Assembly: GCA_013146195.2 (NCBI GenBank)
Contig: CM028380.1
Coordinates: 82,376,407-82,440,406, forward strand
Origin: Codonopsis lanceolata
Taxonomy: Eukaryota; Streptophyta; Magnoliopsida; Asterales; Campanulaceae
Reading direction: 5' to 3'
Length of the DNA: 64,000 nt
The position numbers and the translations under genes were made by a program. This document shows, in pieces, positions 23,501 through 31,658 of the stretch. Under the pieces are notes generated by a model. That model saw only the letters and a program-made list of their open reading frames with translations. It was not told the origin of the DNA and made no database searches. The stretch's first letter is position 1, and each line of letters opens with the position of its first letter.

Positions 23501-26500
23501 GAGTTAAGAGTGATTAGATTGAGATGGGGAGCACCTTGGTGCATAGGAGGGGATTTTAATGTGGTTAGATTTCCTGCGGAACGTTCAGGTGCGCAGGTCT
23601 TTTCTCGAGCAATGACGGAATTTAACGAGTTTATCAATGACATGGGGCTGGTGGATTTGAATTTATTGGGAGGCAATTTCACGTGGTTCAGACATGGGGA
23701 TAAACAGCAATTCTCCAGACTTGATAGATATCTTACTTCTACAGATTGGTCTGATGTATTTAGTGATACGGCGCAGCATTGTTAAACCAGAGTAGCTCTG
23801 ATCATATTCCCCTTATGCTGGAGTGTGGGGTTATGCGGAAAGGGAAGTCTCCTTTTAGATTTGAGAACATGTGACTTTTAGAGCCTGGTTTCTTGGACTG
23901 GATACGTTCTAGATGGTGCTCGTATGAGATAAATGGGAGCCCAGACTTTATTCTTGCTAAGAAACTGAAACTTCTTAAGTTGGATTTGAAAGTGTGGAAT
24001 AGGGAGGTGTTTGGGCAGATTGATATCAAGATTAAGAAAATCATGGAAGAGATCAGATTGTTGGATGAGAAGGTGGGTTCAAAAGGCTTGGATGAGTCGG
24101 AAGAAGAGGCACGAAAGAATTGGAAAAGCGAGCTTGAGGTTTTGCTTATCAAGGAGGAGGAAAGTTGGAGGCAAAAATCAAGAGTGCAGTCGCTGAAAGA
24201 AGGGGATAAGAATACTAAATTTTTTCATAAGATGGTAAGTGTTCATAAGAATGCGAATCAGATTCAGAAAGTTACTATTGGAGAGAATCTTCTCGAAGAT
24301 AGGGATGCTATTAAGGATGGCATAGTGGATTTTTATTCTAAGTTATATTCAGATAGTGAGGAGTGGCATCCTAAATTGGAAGACGCTGATTTTAAGAATC
24401 TGGTGGAGGAGGATAGGTGTTCTTTAGAACGCCCTTTCTCAAAAGAGGTTTTGGCAGCCTTCCGTATTATGAATGGTGATAAGGCACCGGGTCCTGATGG
24501 TTTCTCTATAGCCTTCTTCTCTTCTTGTTGGGAGATTCTTAAAGATAACATTATGGATGTGTTCCACTATTTTCATGCCAATATGTGTTTCGAGAAGAGT
24601 TTCAATGCCACTTTTATCACTCTTATCCCGAAGAAGGCCGGTGCTACTAATTTGGGAGATTTTAGACCTATCAGTCTGGTGAGAGGTTTTTATAAAATTC
24701 TATCTAAAGTATTGTCAATCGGATTGCGTCACGTGATTGGGAAGTTGGTGTCGGATTCTCAACATGCATTTGTGGGGGAGAGACAAATTAAAGATGCGTC
24801 GTTTATTGCCATTGAGGTTGTGGATTTAAGGATGCAACAGGGATGTCCCGGGTTGATGTGTAAACTGGATATCGAGAAGGCATATGACCATGTTAATTGG
24901 AAGTTTCTGATGTTTCTAATGGAAAGGATGGGGTTCGGTGTTAAATGGAGGAAGTGGATTTTGTTTTGCATCTCTTCAGCCCGGTTCTCGGTATTGGTTA
25001 ATGGTGAACCTGCTGGTTTCTTTGCTAGTTCGAGGGGGCTAAGGCAAGGAGATCCTCTCTCTCCTTTTCTATTCATCATTATTATCATGGAAGCATTGAG
25101 CAGTTTTATTGAGAAAGTTGTGAGAGGAGGTTTTATTCGTGGTTTCGGGATGGGAAGGTATAGAGGAGAGGAGGTTGCCATCTCTCACTTGCTTTTTGCA
25201 GAGGACATTTTAATTTTCTGTGATGCCGAGATTGGGCAGTTGGGCTATCTTCGTCTTGTGCTCATTTTCTTCCAGATGGTGTCGGGGCTGCGAATTAATA
25301 TCGCTAAGAGTGAAATCATCCCGGTGGGTGTGGTGGAGAATATTCATCGGCTTGCTTCAGTGTTTGTGTGCAAGGTTTCTCATTTACCTTCGACTTATCT
25401 AGGTTTGCCGATTGGTGCGTCTTTCAAAAGTAGAGCTACGTGGAATCCGGTGATTGAAAGATTTGGTCGGCGGTTGACGGGGTGGAAGAAACAGCTATTG
25501 TCCAAAGCGGGTAGACTTACGCTTATTCAAAATACTTTATCCAGTCTACCCACACATTTCCTTTCGCTTTTTATGGTGCCTACTTCAGTGCGCAATATTT
25601 TGGAAAAGATGGAGAGAGATTTCTTGTGAGAGGGCCAAGGGGAGGAGCATAAAATCCATTTAGTTAATTGGGATAAGGTTTGTTTGAACATCAGGAAATG
25701 TTTGAACATCAAGAAAGGAGACTTAGGTATCAAAAAGTTAAGTTGTTTCAATCCAGCTTTACTTGGTAAATGGTTTTGGCGATATATGGAGGAAGAGTAT
25801 GGGTTATGGAGGAGGGTGGTGATTAGTAGATACGGAGAGGGTGGTGATTAGTAGATACGGAGAGGGTGATCATTTTTGGTTTCCTAAAATCGTCGCCGGT
25901 TCTTTTGGGTCAGGAGTTTGGAAAGGTATTTGTAAAGGGTGGGCGCAGTTTGAATGGTTTGTTTCGTTTGAGGTTGGCAATGGTTCGAGAGTGAAATTTT
26001 GGAAAGACAAGTGGTGTGGGGAAGAAGAACTATGGAGAGTCTATCCTGAGTTGTACAATTTGGCGGTGGACAAAAACTGCTGTTAGTTTGGTGTTGCATA
26101 TTGATCAGGGTAGAGGGTAGAGTGGTCTGGAATCCTTTGTTTCGTAGGGATCTTTAAGATTGGGAGATGGAGATTTGTGGAAATTTTTTCACTTCACTTT
26201 ATTCGCTTCAGATTGACGGGAGCAGATTTGATAAGGCAAGGTGGGATGCATCGAACAACAAAAAGTTCTCTGTTAAATCTTATTTTTGTGCTATGTCGGG
26301 CAGAGTGGGGGATCCCTTTCCTTGGAAAGGTATTTGGAGTATTGCTCCTCGCGTTGCATTTTTTGTTTGGGAAGCTTGTCATGAGGCGATTCTTACGGGA
26401 GAAAACCTTCGCAAAAGGGGGATGGTTTATGTGAACCGGTGTTACATGTGGAAAGGCGACGAAGAGAGTGTTAATCACTTGTTACTGCATTGTCCGGTGG

Positions 26501-27683
26501 CTCGCTCTTTATGGTATACTGTTCTGGGGCTTTTTGGGATCTCGTGGGTAATGCCCAGTTCTGTTTGGGGGATGCTTTTGAGTTGGTCTCGTTCCAATAG
26601 TAGGAGAAGCAATATTCTTTGGGGTGCTATTCCGGCGGATGTTTGGTGGACTATTTGGAAAGAGAGGAACAAGAGACTTTTCGATAATAGTGAGGTTTCG
26701 CTGGATCAATTGAGAGACTATCTTTTGTGCGCATTATTTTTGTGGTGTTCAGCGACAGATCATTCTATCGGGCATTTTTTTGTGGATTTTGTGAATAGTT
26801 TTAGAGCTGAGTAGTTTGTATATTCCTAAAGTACAAAGGTTGCGTCACCTGTTTTGACGCCTGTTATATATACTCTTTACTTATCAAAAAAAAATTAAAT
26901 CCTAAATTTTCACATGCTCAAGCTGATTTTGAAAAAAATCTATGCAAGTAGCTAAAAACTGTACCTGGATCGTGATTCACTTTTATTACTATATTTCATT
27001 TTATTATTTTTACTTTTTTTTTCGCTATTTTATCATTATTTTGATTTTCTCTCACTGTCAAGCCAAGTGAATAAATTAAGGCACGATCCGTCATAATGGA
27101 TTAAATAGAAAGAGAAAAGCAAGTACAATAGCGAAATAGCAAACAACAAACTGTAGCAAAGAAAAAAATATGAAATGCTAACTCAGAGTATTGAGTGGCA
27201 AAAATTAACGTTAAAAATTTTGGCTTGTCAAATACCATAAAAAAAGAGTATCAATTTCCAATTTTAAGGGTTACTGATGTCAAATGTGAATCAATTTCAA
27301 ATTTTAAGGATTACAGACGGCCATAACTAGGGCTTTTAAGGTGATAATAAAGTGCATTATCAAGAATTAATAAGAGGTTCAGAATGAAGTAGGGAGAGAG
27401 AGAGAAAGTACGAGGTCACGTGGACGTCGCGGACTTCACGGCCATGAGATTTATAGGTCTTGATGTGAATACCACGGTGGGGATTCCAAAGACGAATGGT
27501 GCGATCCTTGCCGCCGGTAAGGCAATAGTTGCCATCGCCATTGAACCTGGCGGCCAGAACTGCACCCTCGTGACCTTTGAGCACATTTGCCTCCTTACTT
27601 GGCAGATCTCCTCCTCCTCCACCACCTCCCACGCTCATCTCTTCCCGCTCCTTCCTTTCCTTCGTCTTGAGCAGCTTACTCAA
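5425..27683 (-). CDS. WDR83: WD40 repeat protein, WDR83/MORG1 family (8 exons)
   Basis: Exons on the minus strand: 27683-27412, 11653-11551, 10004-9897, 9783-9674, 9532-9425, 9282-9237, 8978-8847, 5508-5425. They join to 963 nt (320 residues plus TGA). All junctions are GT-AG and every phase fits, with no internal stop. The protein is almost entirely seven WD40 blades, including LKGHEGAVLAARFNGDGNY, GGDRQVFYWDV, SAGYDRSLRAWD, GSEDGYVFFWDL and VDGTVRVWKT. From memory of the family it matches plant WDR83/MORG1 proteins (about 300 residues) along its length. In animals this protein is a scaffold linked to MAP-kinase signalling and to spliceosomes; a plant role is inferred only by homology. The first ATG gives a 15-residue lysine-rich leader; a second in-frame Met (MSVGGGG) would match the usual family start better. 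Introns 1 (15.8 kb) and 7 (3.3 kb) are enlarged by transposons; introns 3-6 are 113-258 bp. Confidence 0.92.
6000..6330 (-). pseudogene. LINE remnant, zf-RVT (reverse transcriptase zinc-binding) region
   Basis: Read on the minus strand with frameshifts, fragments such as ISPDMGVMCRCHSETQKHLF followed by W/F-rich sequence match the zinc-binding tail found after reverse transcriptase in plant L1 LINEs (C-x2-C ... HLF-x2-C pattern). It is heavily decayed and lies inside WDR83 intron 7. No poly(A) tail or 5' part was identified. Flanking sequence (5640-6700) may be more of the same element but is too degenerate to call. Confidence 0.45.
6901..7660. mobile_element. hAT-like non-autonomous element, 760 bp
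   Basis: It begins CATAGTTGTTAAAGGCG and ends CGCCTTTGACAACTATG, forming terminal inverted repeats that start with CA as in hAT elements. Further GCG/AGGCGAG-rich subterminal sequence is also inverted. Identical 8-bp flanks GGGTGGGG occur at 6893-6900 and 7661-7668, the hAT target-duplication length. The flanks are in a low-complexity G-rich tract, which weakens that point. No transposase is encoded. Confidence 0.6.
7811..8123 (-). mobile_element. TRIM (terminal-repeat retrotransposon in miniature), 313 bp
   Basis: Two direct 72-bp LTRs (7811-7882 and 8052-8123), seemingly identical by eye, start TGTTAAG and end CTTAACA in plus orientation. Just inside the right LTR, at 8040-8051, is the complement of TGGTATCAGAGC, the primer-binding site for initiator methionine tRNA. 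Just inside the left LTR, at 7883-7893, is the complement of a purine-rich GAGGGGGAG tract. The element therefore reads on the minus strand and has about 169 bp of internal non-coding sequence. No clear 5-bp target duplication was seen. It sits in WDR83 intron 7. Confidence 0.88.
10935..11065 (-). mobile_element. Possible tRNA-derived SINE
   Basis: On the minus strand a TTGGTTCCAATCCC sequence resembles a pol III B box, and about 30-40 bp upstream a GGCAGGGGCACTTAGGC stretch could hold a degenerate A box. The 3' side runs into an A-rich TATAAAAAAGG. This is suggestive of a SINE in WDR83 intron 2; no target duplication or second copy was seen. Confidence 0.25.
12091..12963 (-). mobile_element. 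5'-truncated L1-type LINE, copy A
   Basis: On the minus strand this is the last part of an L1-like ORF2 plus 3' UTR. It matches the zf-RVT region and tail of the copies ending at 19473 and about 26892, including the 3' block with TGACGCTCATATTTA, and ends in a poly(T) run (12091-12100) that is its poly(A) tail. It contains the tract equivalent to GIPVGVWWTIWKERNRR with stops and frameshifts. Its truncated 5' end abuts, without a visible target duplication, the plus-strand copy that starts at 12964. Confidence 0.75.
15015..16207 (+). mobile_element. 5'-truncated LINE, copy F, nested in copy C
   Basis: This is the ORF2 C-terminal part (NGGLGIKNLKFFNLALLGKW onward) and a distinct 3' UTR ending in an A-rich tail at 16202-16209. 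It is flanked by an 18-bp target duplication, AAGGGTGCAGTGGCTGAA, at 14997-15014 and 16208-16225, and that site is collinear with an uninterrupted stretch in copy D (about 24180-24200). Reading frames are broken. Its 3' UTR differs clearly from copies A, C and D, so it is a separate subfamily. Confidence 0.8.
16341..16997 (-). mobile_element. 5'-truncated and 5'-inverted LINE, copy E, nested in copy C
   Basis: The minus strand carries an ORF2 C-terminal stretch open for 162 codons (16912-16424; includes NKTILTEDNLRKRGMIYVNK and SLGVWWTIWKERN) and a poly(T) run just after 16340. Ten-base flanks GGATGCTATT at 16331-16340 and 16998-17007 are the target duplication, and the same site is intact in copy D near 24303. 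About 80 bp at 16915-16995 reads as LINE coding sequence in the opposite (plus) orientation (LKGKVLWRGSKDSKFSY), the mark of twin-primed insertion. Confidence 0.75.
19474..19800 (-). pseudogene. LINE ORF1 N-terminal fragment (inverted)
   Basis: On the minus strand, an 83-codon frame includes QQGYFWKKLSAKCKEVLFAK and RQGVFLRVSVRGKG, which fits the start of the DUF4283-type ORF1 of plant LINEs. It begins immediately after the poly(A) tail of copy C and runs in the opposite direction. A 51-bp direct repeat (units from 19776 and 19827) overlaps its upstream side. It may be the 5' part of an older minus-strand LINE whose 3' part is copy A, but no joining sequence proves this. Confidence 0.4.
19871..20448. 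other. WDR83 intron 1 sequence without identified elements
   Basis: This AT-rich intronic stretch between the LINE cluster and the small Mutator-like element shows no coding frame or transposon end. It is one of the few parts of intron 1 that may be original intron. Confidence 0.4.
20458..21223. mobile_element. Non-autonomous Mutator-like element, 766 bp
   Basis: Long terminal inverted repeats of about 140 bp begin GAGTAATGATATGGGTACC at the left and end with the inverse (…CCCATATCATTACTC) at the right. A perfect 9-bp target duplication, TTTCATTAA, flanks it at 20449-20457 and 21224-21232, the Mutator length. The interior has a block duplicated at about 20650-20720 and 20808-20878 (shared CGTCCAAACACGAGTTG). 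There is no transposase. A 69-codon plus-strand frame inside (20599-20808) is unrecognised and may be captured sequence. Confidence 0.85.
21294..22463 (+). pseudogene. LINE ORF1 protein (DUF4283 / zinc-knuckle type), 389 codons open
   Basis: The frame begins in coding sequence (EFLGRCLVGRVGDLEDS) that looks like the middle of the nucleic-acid-binding DUF4283 domain, so the true N-terminus is lost. Around residues 95-180, WVRVLGLPLHLWSRSVF and GKKCGGLVRLDEAT are typical of plant LINE ORF1 and precede the region that normally carries a CCHC knuckle. The later part is basic and low-complexity (RNLNFKPSKPIVVAKRRSG). A stop at 22461-22463 ends it, but homologous sequence continues to about 23110. 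Further downstream 22788-22934 is tandemly duplicated. The presumed role is binding LINE RNA. Confidence 0.7.
23126..23785 (+). pseudogene. LINE ORF2 endonuclease (AP-like) part
   Basis: The 219-codon frame opens MHLKIVSWNVWGLNS and has the conserved blocks of the exonuclease-endonuclease-phosphatase fold: SWNVWGLN, LIYLQETNMQ with the catalytic Glu, GVYGPCADN, and GGDFNVVRFPAERSG with Asp-x-Asn. It would nick target DNA to prime reverse transcription. It ends early by frameshift before the final SDHIPLML-like block, which appears in another frame just after 23785. ORF2 is therefore split and not functional as read. Confidence 0.82.
23893..25629 (+). pseudogene. LINE ORF2 reverse transcriptase part
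   Basis: This 578-codon frame covers the linker and RT domain: NGDKAPGPDGFSIAFF, FITLIPKKAGATNLGDFRPI, QHAFVGERQIKDASF, CKLDIEKAYDHVNW (first catalytic Asp region), SSRGLRQGDPLSPFLF and KSEIIPVGV. At the catalytic site the usual F-A-D-D reads F-A-E-D (HLLFAEDILIFCDAE), replacing the first Asp of the pair by Glu. Copy C keeps FADD at the same place. The frame ends with TGA at 25627-25629 inside a tract that continues LWEGQGEEHK in relatives. It is inactive for both reasons. Confidence 0.85.
26167..26814 (+). pseudogene. LINE ORF2 C-terminal zf-RVT region
   Basis: A 215-codon frame carries the zinc-binding tail of plant L1 ORF2: WSIAPRVAFFVWEACHEAIL, NLRKRGMVYVNRCYMW with the Cys region, SVNHLLLHCPVARSLW (H-x4-C), and IPADVWWTIWKERNKRLFD. 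The frame is separated from the RT part by frameshifts and by a 26-bp tandem duplication at 25817-25868. The same region occurs in copies A, C, E and F, which shows how these 3' ends relate. Confidence 0.78.
26893..27405. other. WDR83 intron 1, proximal part
   Basis: This is AT-rich original-looking intron between LINE D and the exon 1 donor. A short duplicated phrase (AATTTCCAATTTTAAGG / AATTTCAAATTTTAAGG at about 27251 and 27292) is the only structure seen. Confidence 0.4.
27412..27683 (-). CDS. WDR83: WDR83 exon 1 (start codon)
   Basis: This exon encodes residues 1-90 plus two bases of codon 91. It begins MSKLLKTKERKEREEM, followed by a glycine run and the first WD40 blade (LKGHEGAV to TIRLWN). 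The donor GTACTT at 27411-27406 leaves TC, completed by G of exon 2 as serine, giving the continuous family motif VHVTSDNSK. An upstream ATG and an in-frame ATG at codon 16 are both possible starts. The next exon lies 15.8 kb away. Confidence 0.88.
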
Positions 27684-27847
27684 AAGAGCAAAGTTAGTAC
27701 CGCATGTTTACTTCGCTAATTGCCAAACAGAATATTTGACACCAAAATCCGTAAAAGCATGGCTATTTAAAAAGTAAAATTACTCCATTACCCCTATACA
27801 TATTTAAACTCTACTACCTCTCCCTCTCCCCTTCACGTAATTTTGAT
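27684..27847 (-). promoter_or_regulatory. Remaining WDR83 5' flank
   Basis: Only 164 bp lie between the WDR83 start codon and the target duplication of the Mutator-like element. They should hold the 5' UTR and core promoter. On the minus strand two AT-rich TATA-like spots occur (around 27766-27776 and 27799-27815). Anything further upstream was displaced by the 6.8-kb insertion or lies in transposon sequence. No specific factor site is claimed. Confidence 0.4.
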
Positions 27848-27856
27848 TATGTGTTA

Positions 27857-27900
27857 GGGTCAGGCTAACCACACACCAACATCTTCTCTCTACACCCCAA
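27857..27900 (+). repeat. MULE left terminal inverted repeat (44 bp)
   Basis: It starts GGGTCAGGCTAACCACACAC and ends CTACACCCCAA; 43 of 44 bases match the inverted right end. Confidence 0.9.
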
Positions 27901-28257
27901 TTCTATCTACACCCCATATATTTACTCAATTTTGAAAATTTACTCTTTACCCCCCACCCTAACTTCCTATTTTACCCCTAATTTATTTTTTCAATCTAAC
28001 ACAACCTATTCTATCTACACCCCACATTCAATTTCCAAAACAACCAAAATACCCACACCCCAAAACACCCCAAAAACACAAAAACGCACGGTCAAAAAAC
28101 GCACACCAAAAAAACGCACGCATTATCTGCTTCCTGTGGTCTAAGGGAAGAACATTCACAATGTCTTCTTCAAATCGAGGTATTCTTCTCTCACTCTCTC
28201 TCTCTTTTTGAACATTTCGCTGTAAATATTGCTTGGATTGAACGCTGGACATGGAAG

Positions 28258-28470
28258 AATTCGGCACACAGTGTGCGTTCCTGGTTCACCGCACGGAAGA
28301 CAGCTTGTGCGGTCAATGTATGCCGCACACAAGGTGGCTTGTGCATTCAATGTCTGCCGCACACACCCAGATCTGTGCGGTTAGTCAGTGCCGCACACCA
28401 CCCTCACTGTGCACACAATATGCGCCGCACACATCCCTTTCTGTGCACTAAATCTCCACCGCACAGACCT
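28258..28470 (+). repeat. Left subterminal array of 34-bp repeats in the MULE
   Basis: About five to six units of the form TGTGC-(about 11)-TGCCGCACACA-(about 7) recur at 34-bp spacing, for example starting at about 28308, 28342, 28376 and 28410. Each unit has a short internal symmetry (TGTGCGG and CCGCACA). The array begins about 400 bp from the element end and ends before the PMD coding part. The same unit occurs inverted at 34007-34240. Confidence 0.8.
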
Positions 28471-28670
28471 GAAATTTGTCTAACTTTCAAAATATTTATA
28501 TGACTGCTCGATTTACTTATTTAGGCTTGAACTGTTTCTATATAACCTCTCATATTACTTGTTTGTTGTTGTTACAGGAGGTCCAATTGATAGGTTCTGC
28601 AATAAATATATTAGGCGTCGTGTCACCGCATCGGCCGACGAGAATGCAACATGCGCGTGCGCGAAGTGCC

Positions 28671-30568
28671 CCTGAGCATATAGATCAAGAGCCTATACAT
28701 TTTCAGATCCCTGAGCATATAGATCAAGAGCCTATACATTTTCAAATGAGCATATAGATCATGAGCCTATACATTTTCGTGATCCCCTGAGCATATAGAT
28801 CAAGAGCCTATACATTTTCAGGATCCTGAGCCTGACCATGAGACTGAGACCGAGCCTGAGCCTGAGCCTGAGCCTGAACCTGAACCTGAGATGGGTAATC
28901 ATGGTGGTCCACTTGACCCGTCTTTGTTGATTACGTACAAGACACATGTAGCAGCATTCATTTGGCGTGGACAACAGCGAGATGTTTTGAAGTTTCACCA
29001 AAGATCATTCAAAACTACGCCAATGGGTCATTCCGGAGGGTGCCCAAGCATGGAGGATTTGGTAAGAGGAACAAGGATCCATACCCTAAGGAATCTGACC
29101 TATCTTGATGTTCACAAACCATTGCTTTCAGCATTTGTGGAGCGGTGGCATCCAGAGACAAACTCATTCCATTTGCCCTTCGGTGAAATGATGATCACCT
29201 TGGATGATGTTTTTTGTATTACTGGACTTCCGATTTCGTGGTCGCCATTATTTGCTACACGAAACATCAATTTGGAGTCTAGCGAGATATCGGGAGTGTC
29301 CAAAGTCGAGATGATTGAGGGAATGGGAGGTAGAAGGGTGCTTCACCAAGTTAGAGTGGCTACGTAATAGGTTTAGTGAAGATGCCGCCTTCGATGATTT
29401 AGACAAGGTGACGTGTTCGGTGAGGGCTTACATGTTGTACCTCTTGGGTTGCACCATCTTCACGATAAGAGCGGCTCACGAGTGATGCTCTCATACTTAC
29501 AAAGGGTCGGAGGATCTTGATGATGTACATACCTATGCGGGGAGTTGCCACCTTGGCTTATCTATATAGACAGCTAGGGGAAGCGTCCAGATATGAGACG
29601 AAGCAGATAGCTGGATACTTCACATTATTAGAGGTATATTTAAAATTTATAGTTTTTTTTTGACATGTTTAATTTATGCTGGATATTTCACATCTAATTG
29701 AATGTTTTATTGCATGTAGGCATGGATATACTTACGATTTCCACAGTTCAGCCCTGATCATAATGTGGGGTACCAGAACACACAAGCGCTTGCTCGTATG
29801 TGGAAACCGGTCGGAAATCAGGGAACAAGCATGGACCGGTTACGGGCTATACGTGAAAATATTGACATGCTTACGGCGAATGATGTTAGTATTCATCTTT
29901 TGCATTTATTTATGCTCGTGCTTCAGTCATTCGTTATTAAATTGTTGTATTTAATAAAATATTTAAATATGTTGTAGGTTGCGTGGACCCCTTACGACGA
30001 CACAGTCAGGGAACATTTTCCATTTCATCAAAACTCCTTGTATCATGGATGTATAGTCATGGGAGCTAATGTGGAGCCATACCTACCAGACCGAGTGCTT
30101 CGACAGCTTCGGACGACTATTCCATCTATCCCTATCGCCCATGACATCCCTGTTAGAAATAACCCTCGTGATTTGATAATGTGGATAGCACTTGCAGCAT
30201 ACTGGAACCTTGTTGAGAGCCATATATTATCTTCGGAACAATTTGGGCGAGCTACTCGATATCCATCTGAATGTTCACCTGAATACATGGATTGGTACTT
30301 CCGAATTTCACATCCCATTGTGCAAAAGCCCGCCGCTCGATCGACTAGGGTTAGGGTGCCTAATCCCATTGCAGCCGATAATGCGGAGACCGTTTCAGCT
30401 ATTCGCAATTTGACAGGACCGATAATGCGAAGAGTGCGATCGGGTGATAGAAGTATAACTTATGAGGAGTGTCTGTCGGTGATCTCCATAATTCATAGCT
30501 TTGTACAAGGTCCAGGGGAGGAGGCAGGATCATCTCGAGTTGAGACTCGTCGTAGGACGCAACCTTGA
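28671..30568 (+). pseudogene. Plant mobile domain (PMD) gene carried by the MULE
   Basis: The N-terminal part holds four imperfect copies of a 36-40-bp repeat (PEHIDQEPIHFQ; 28671-28830) and a Glu-Pro run, then GGPLDPSLLITYKTHVAAFIW and the PMD hallmark VERWHPETNSFHLPFGEM with ITLDDVFCITGLPI. Exons end at about 29633 and run 29720-29884 and 29978-30568, with GT-AG introns; the last exon (LPDRVLRQLRTTIPSIPIAH, YMDWYFRISHP) ends in a basic tail and TGA. Frameshifts in the repeats, near 29330 and near 29470-29520, break the first exon. PMD proteins of this kind occur in plant transposons and in MAIN/MAIL host proteins. The role in a MULE is not known to me. Confidence 0.8.
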
Positions 30569-30838
30569 TATTGTTATGTAATTTTAGACATGTTTAACGT
30601 ATTATGTATTTTGAAGACATGTTATGTATGTTTGAGACATGTTAGTGTTATGTATGTTTGAGACGTATTATGTATTTTGAAGACATGTTATGTATGTTTG
30701 AGACATGTTAGTGTTATGTATGGCTTATTTCAAACCAAATATTTGATGCCACCAAAATTTCAAGTTTAAATAGATTTTCATATCACTAATCCAAATATAA
30801 AATGCAACCAACATTCCAAGTTTAAATGAAAATACATA

Positions 30839-31604
30839 TCACTCATCCAAATTGATACTGTCCGAACTTTTGAGAACAAATCGCTCATTTTCTACACTTT
30901 CACTATATGACAAAAGTTGTTGACTATAAATTGATTTCCAAGCTACAGCACATTCCACGCGGTTCTGATCCCATACGATTGGGACAAAGCAATGGCAACC
31001 CTGACGTAAATTAACCTGCAAATAAAAGTAAGTAAATGTCAATAAGGTACAGTTTATTAATATATAACTTGTATGTGAAACAATGATGTATATCGTATGT
31101 AATGTGAGTACCTGAATAAAATGATCCCCATTTACTCTTCCGATACAAATCAATTTTGGATCGATTGGGGGCGTGGTTCTCAATGGTAAATATGTAAAAC
31201 AATGACGACTATCTAATACCAAGAGAGCACGCTTGTAAACGATGCCACCAAGTGCCCCATATCGTTTGCATCAAACCAATATTTCTTCGCAGCAGTTTCT
31301 TCATGGTGTTCGAGTCTATTCTGCACTTTCTCAACACGCTTATGTTCAATAAACACACGTGCGTACAACTCTTGGTTTTTCATTAACTCTGCGATAGATC
31401 TGATCGAACCCTACTCCATGAATTCTCATTTTGAAATAACAACCGTGCTATGGCACGAAAACCGCAATGACCGTCAGCCGCTACATTCACCGTCTCCGTA
31501 ATGTACTCGTGAAATCTCTTCGGGAATTGATTAATGTGACCACTAGCCATCCCGGCTCTAGTACGCTGTCGTACAACCTATTGAAACAAAACATATTACA
31601 ATCA

Positions 31605-31658
<54 letters not shown>

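Larger units (their letters stand above)
21290..26892 (+). mobile_element. L1-type LINE, copy D, nearly full length
   Basis: This is the best preserved LINE in the window: ORF1 from 21294, endonuclease from 23126, reverse transcriptase to 25629, zf-RVT tail to 26814, and a 3' UTR ending CTTTACTTATC plus an A-rich tail at about 26886-26892. The extreme 5' end and ORF1 N-terminus appear missing. No target duplication was recognised. It is opposite in sense to WDR83 and lies in its intron 1, about 520 bp from exon 1. Confidence 0.88.
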
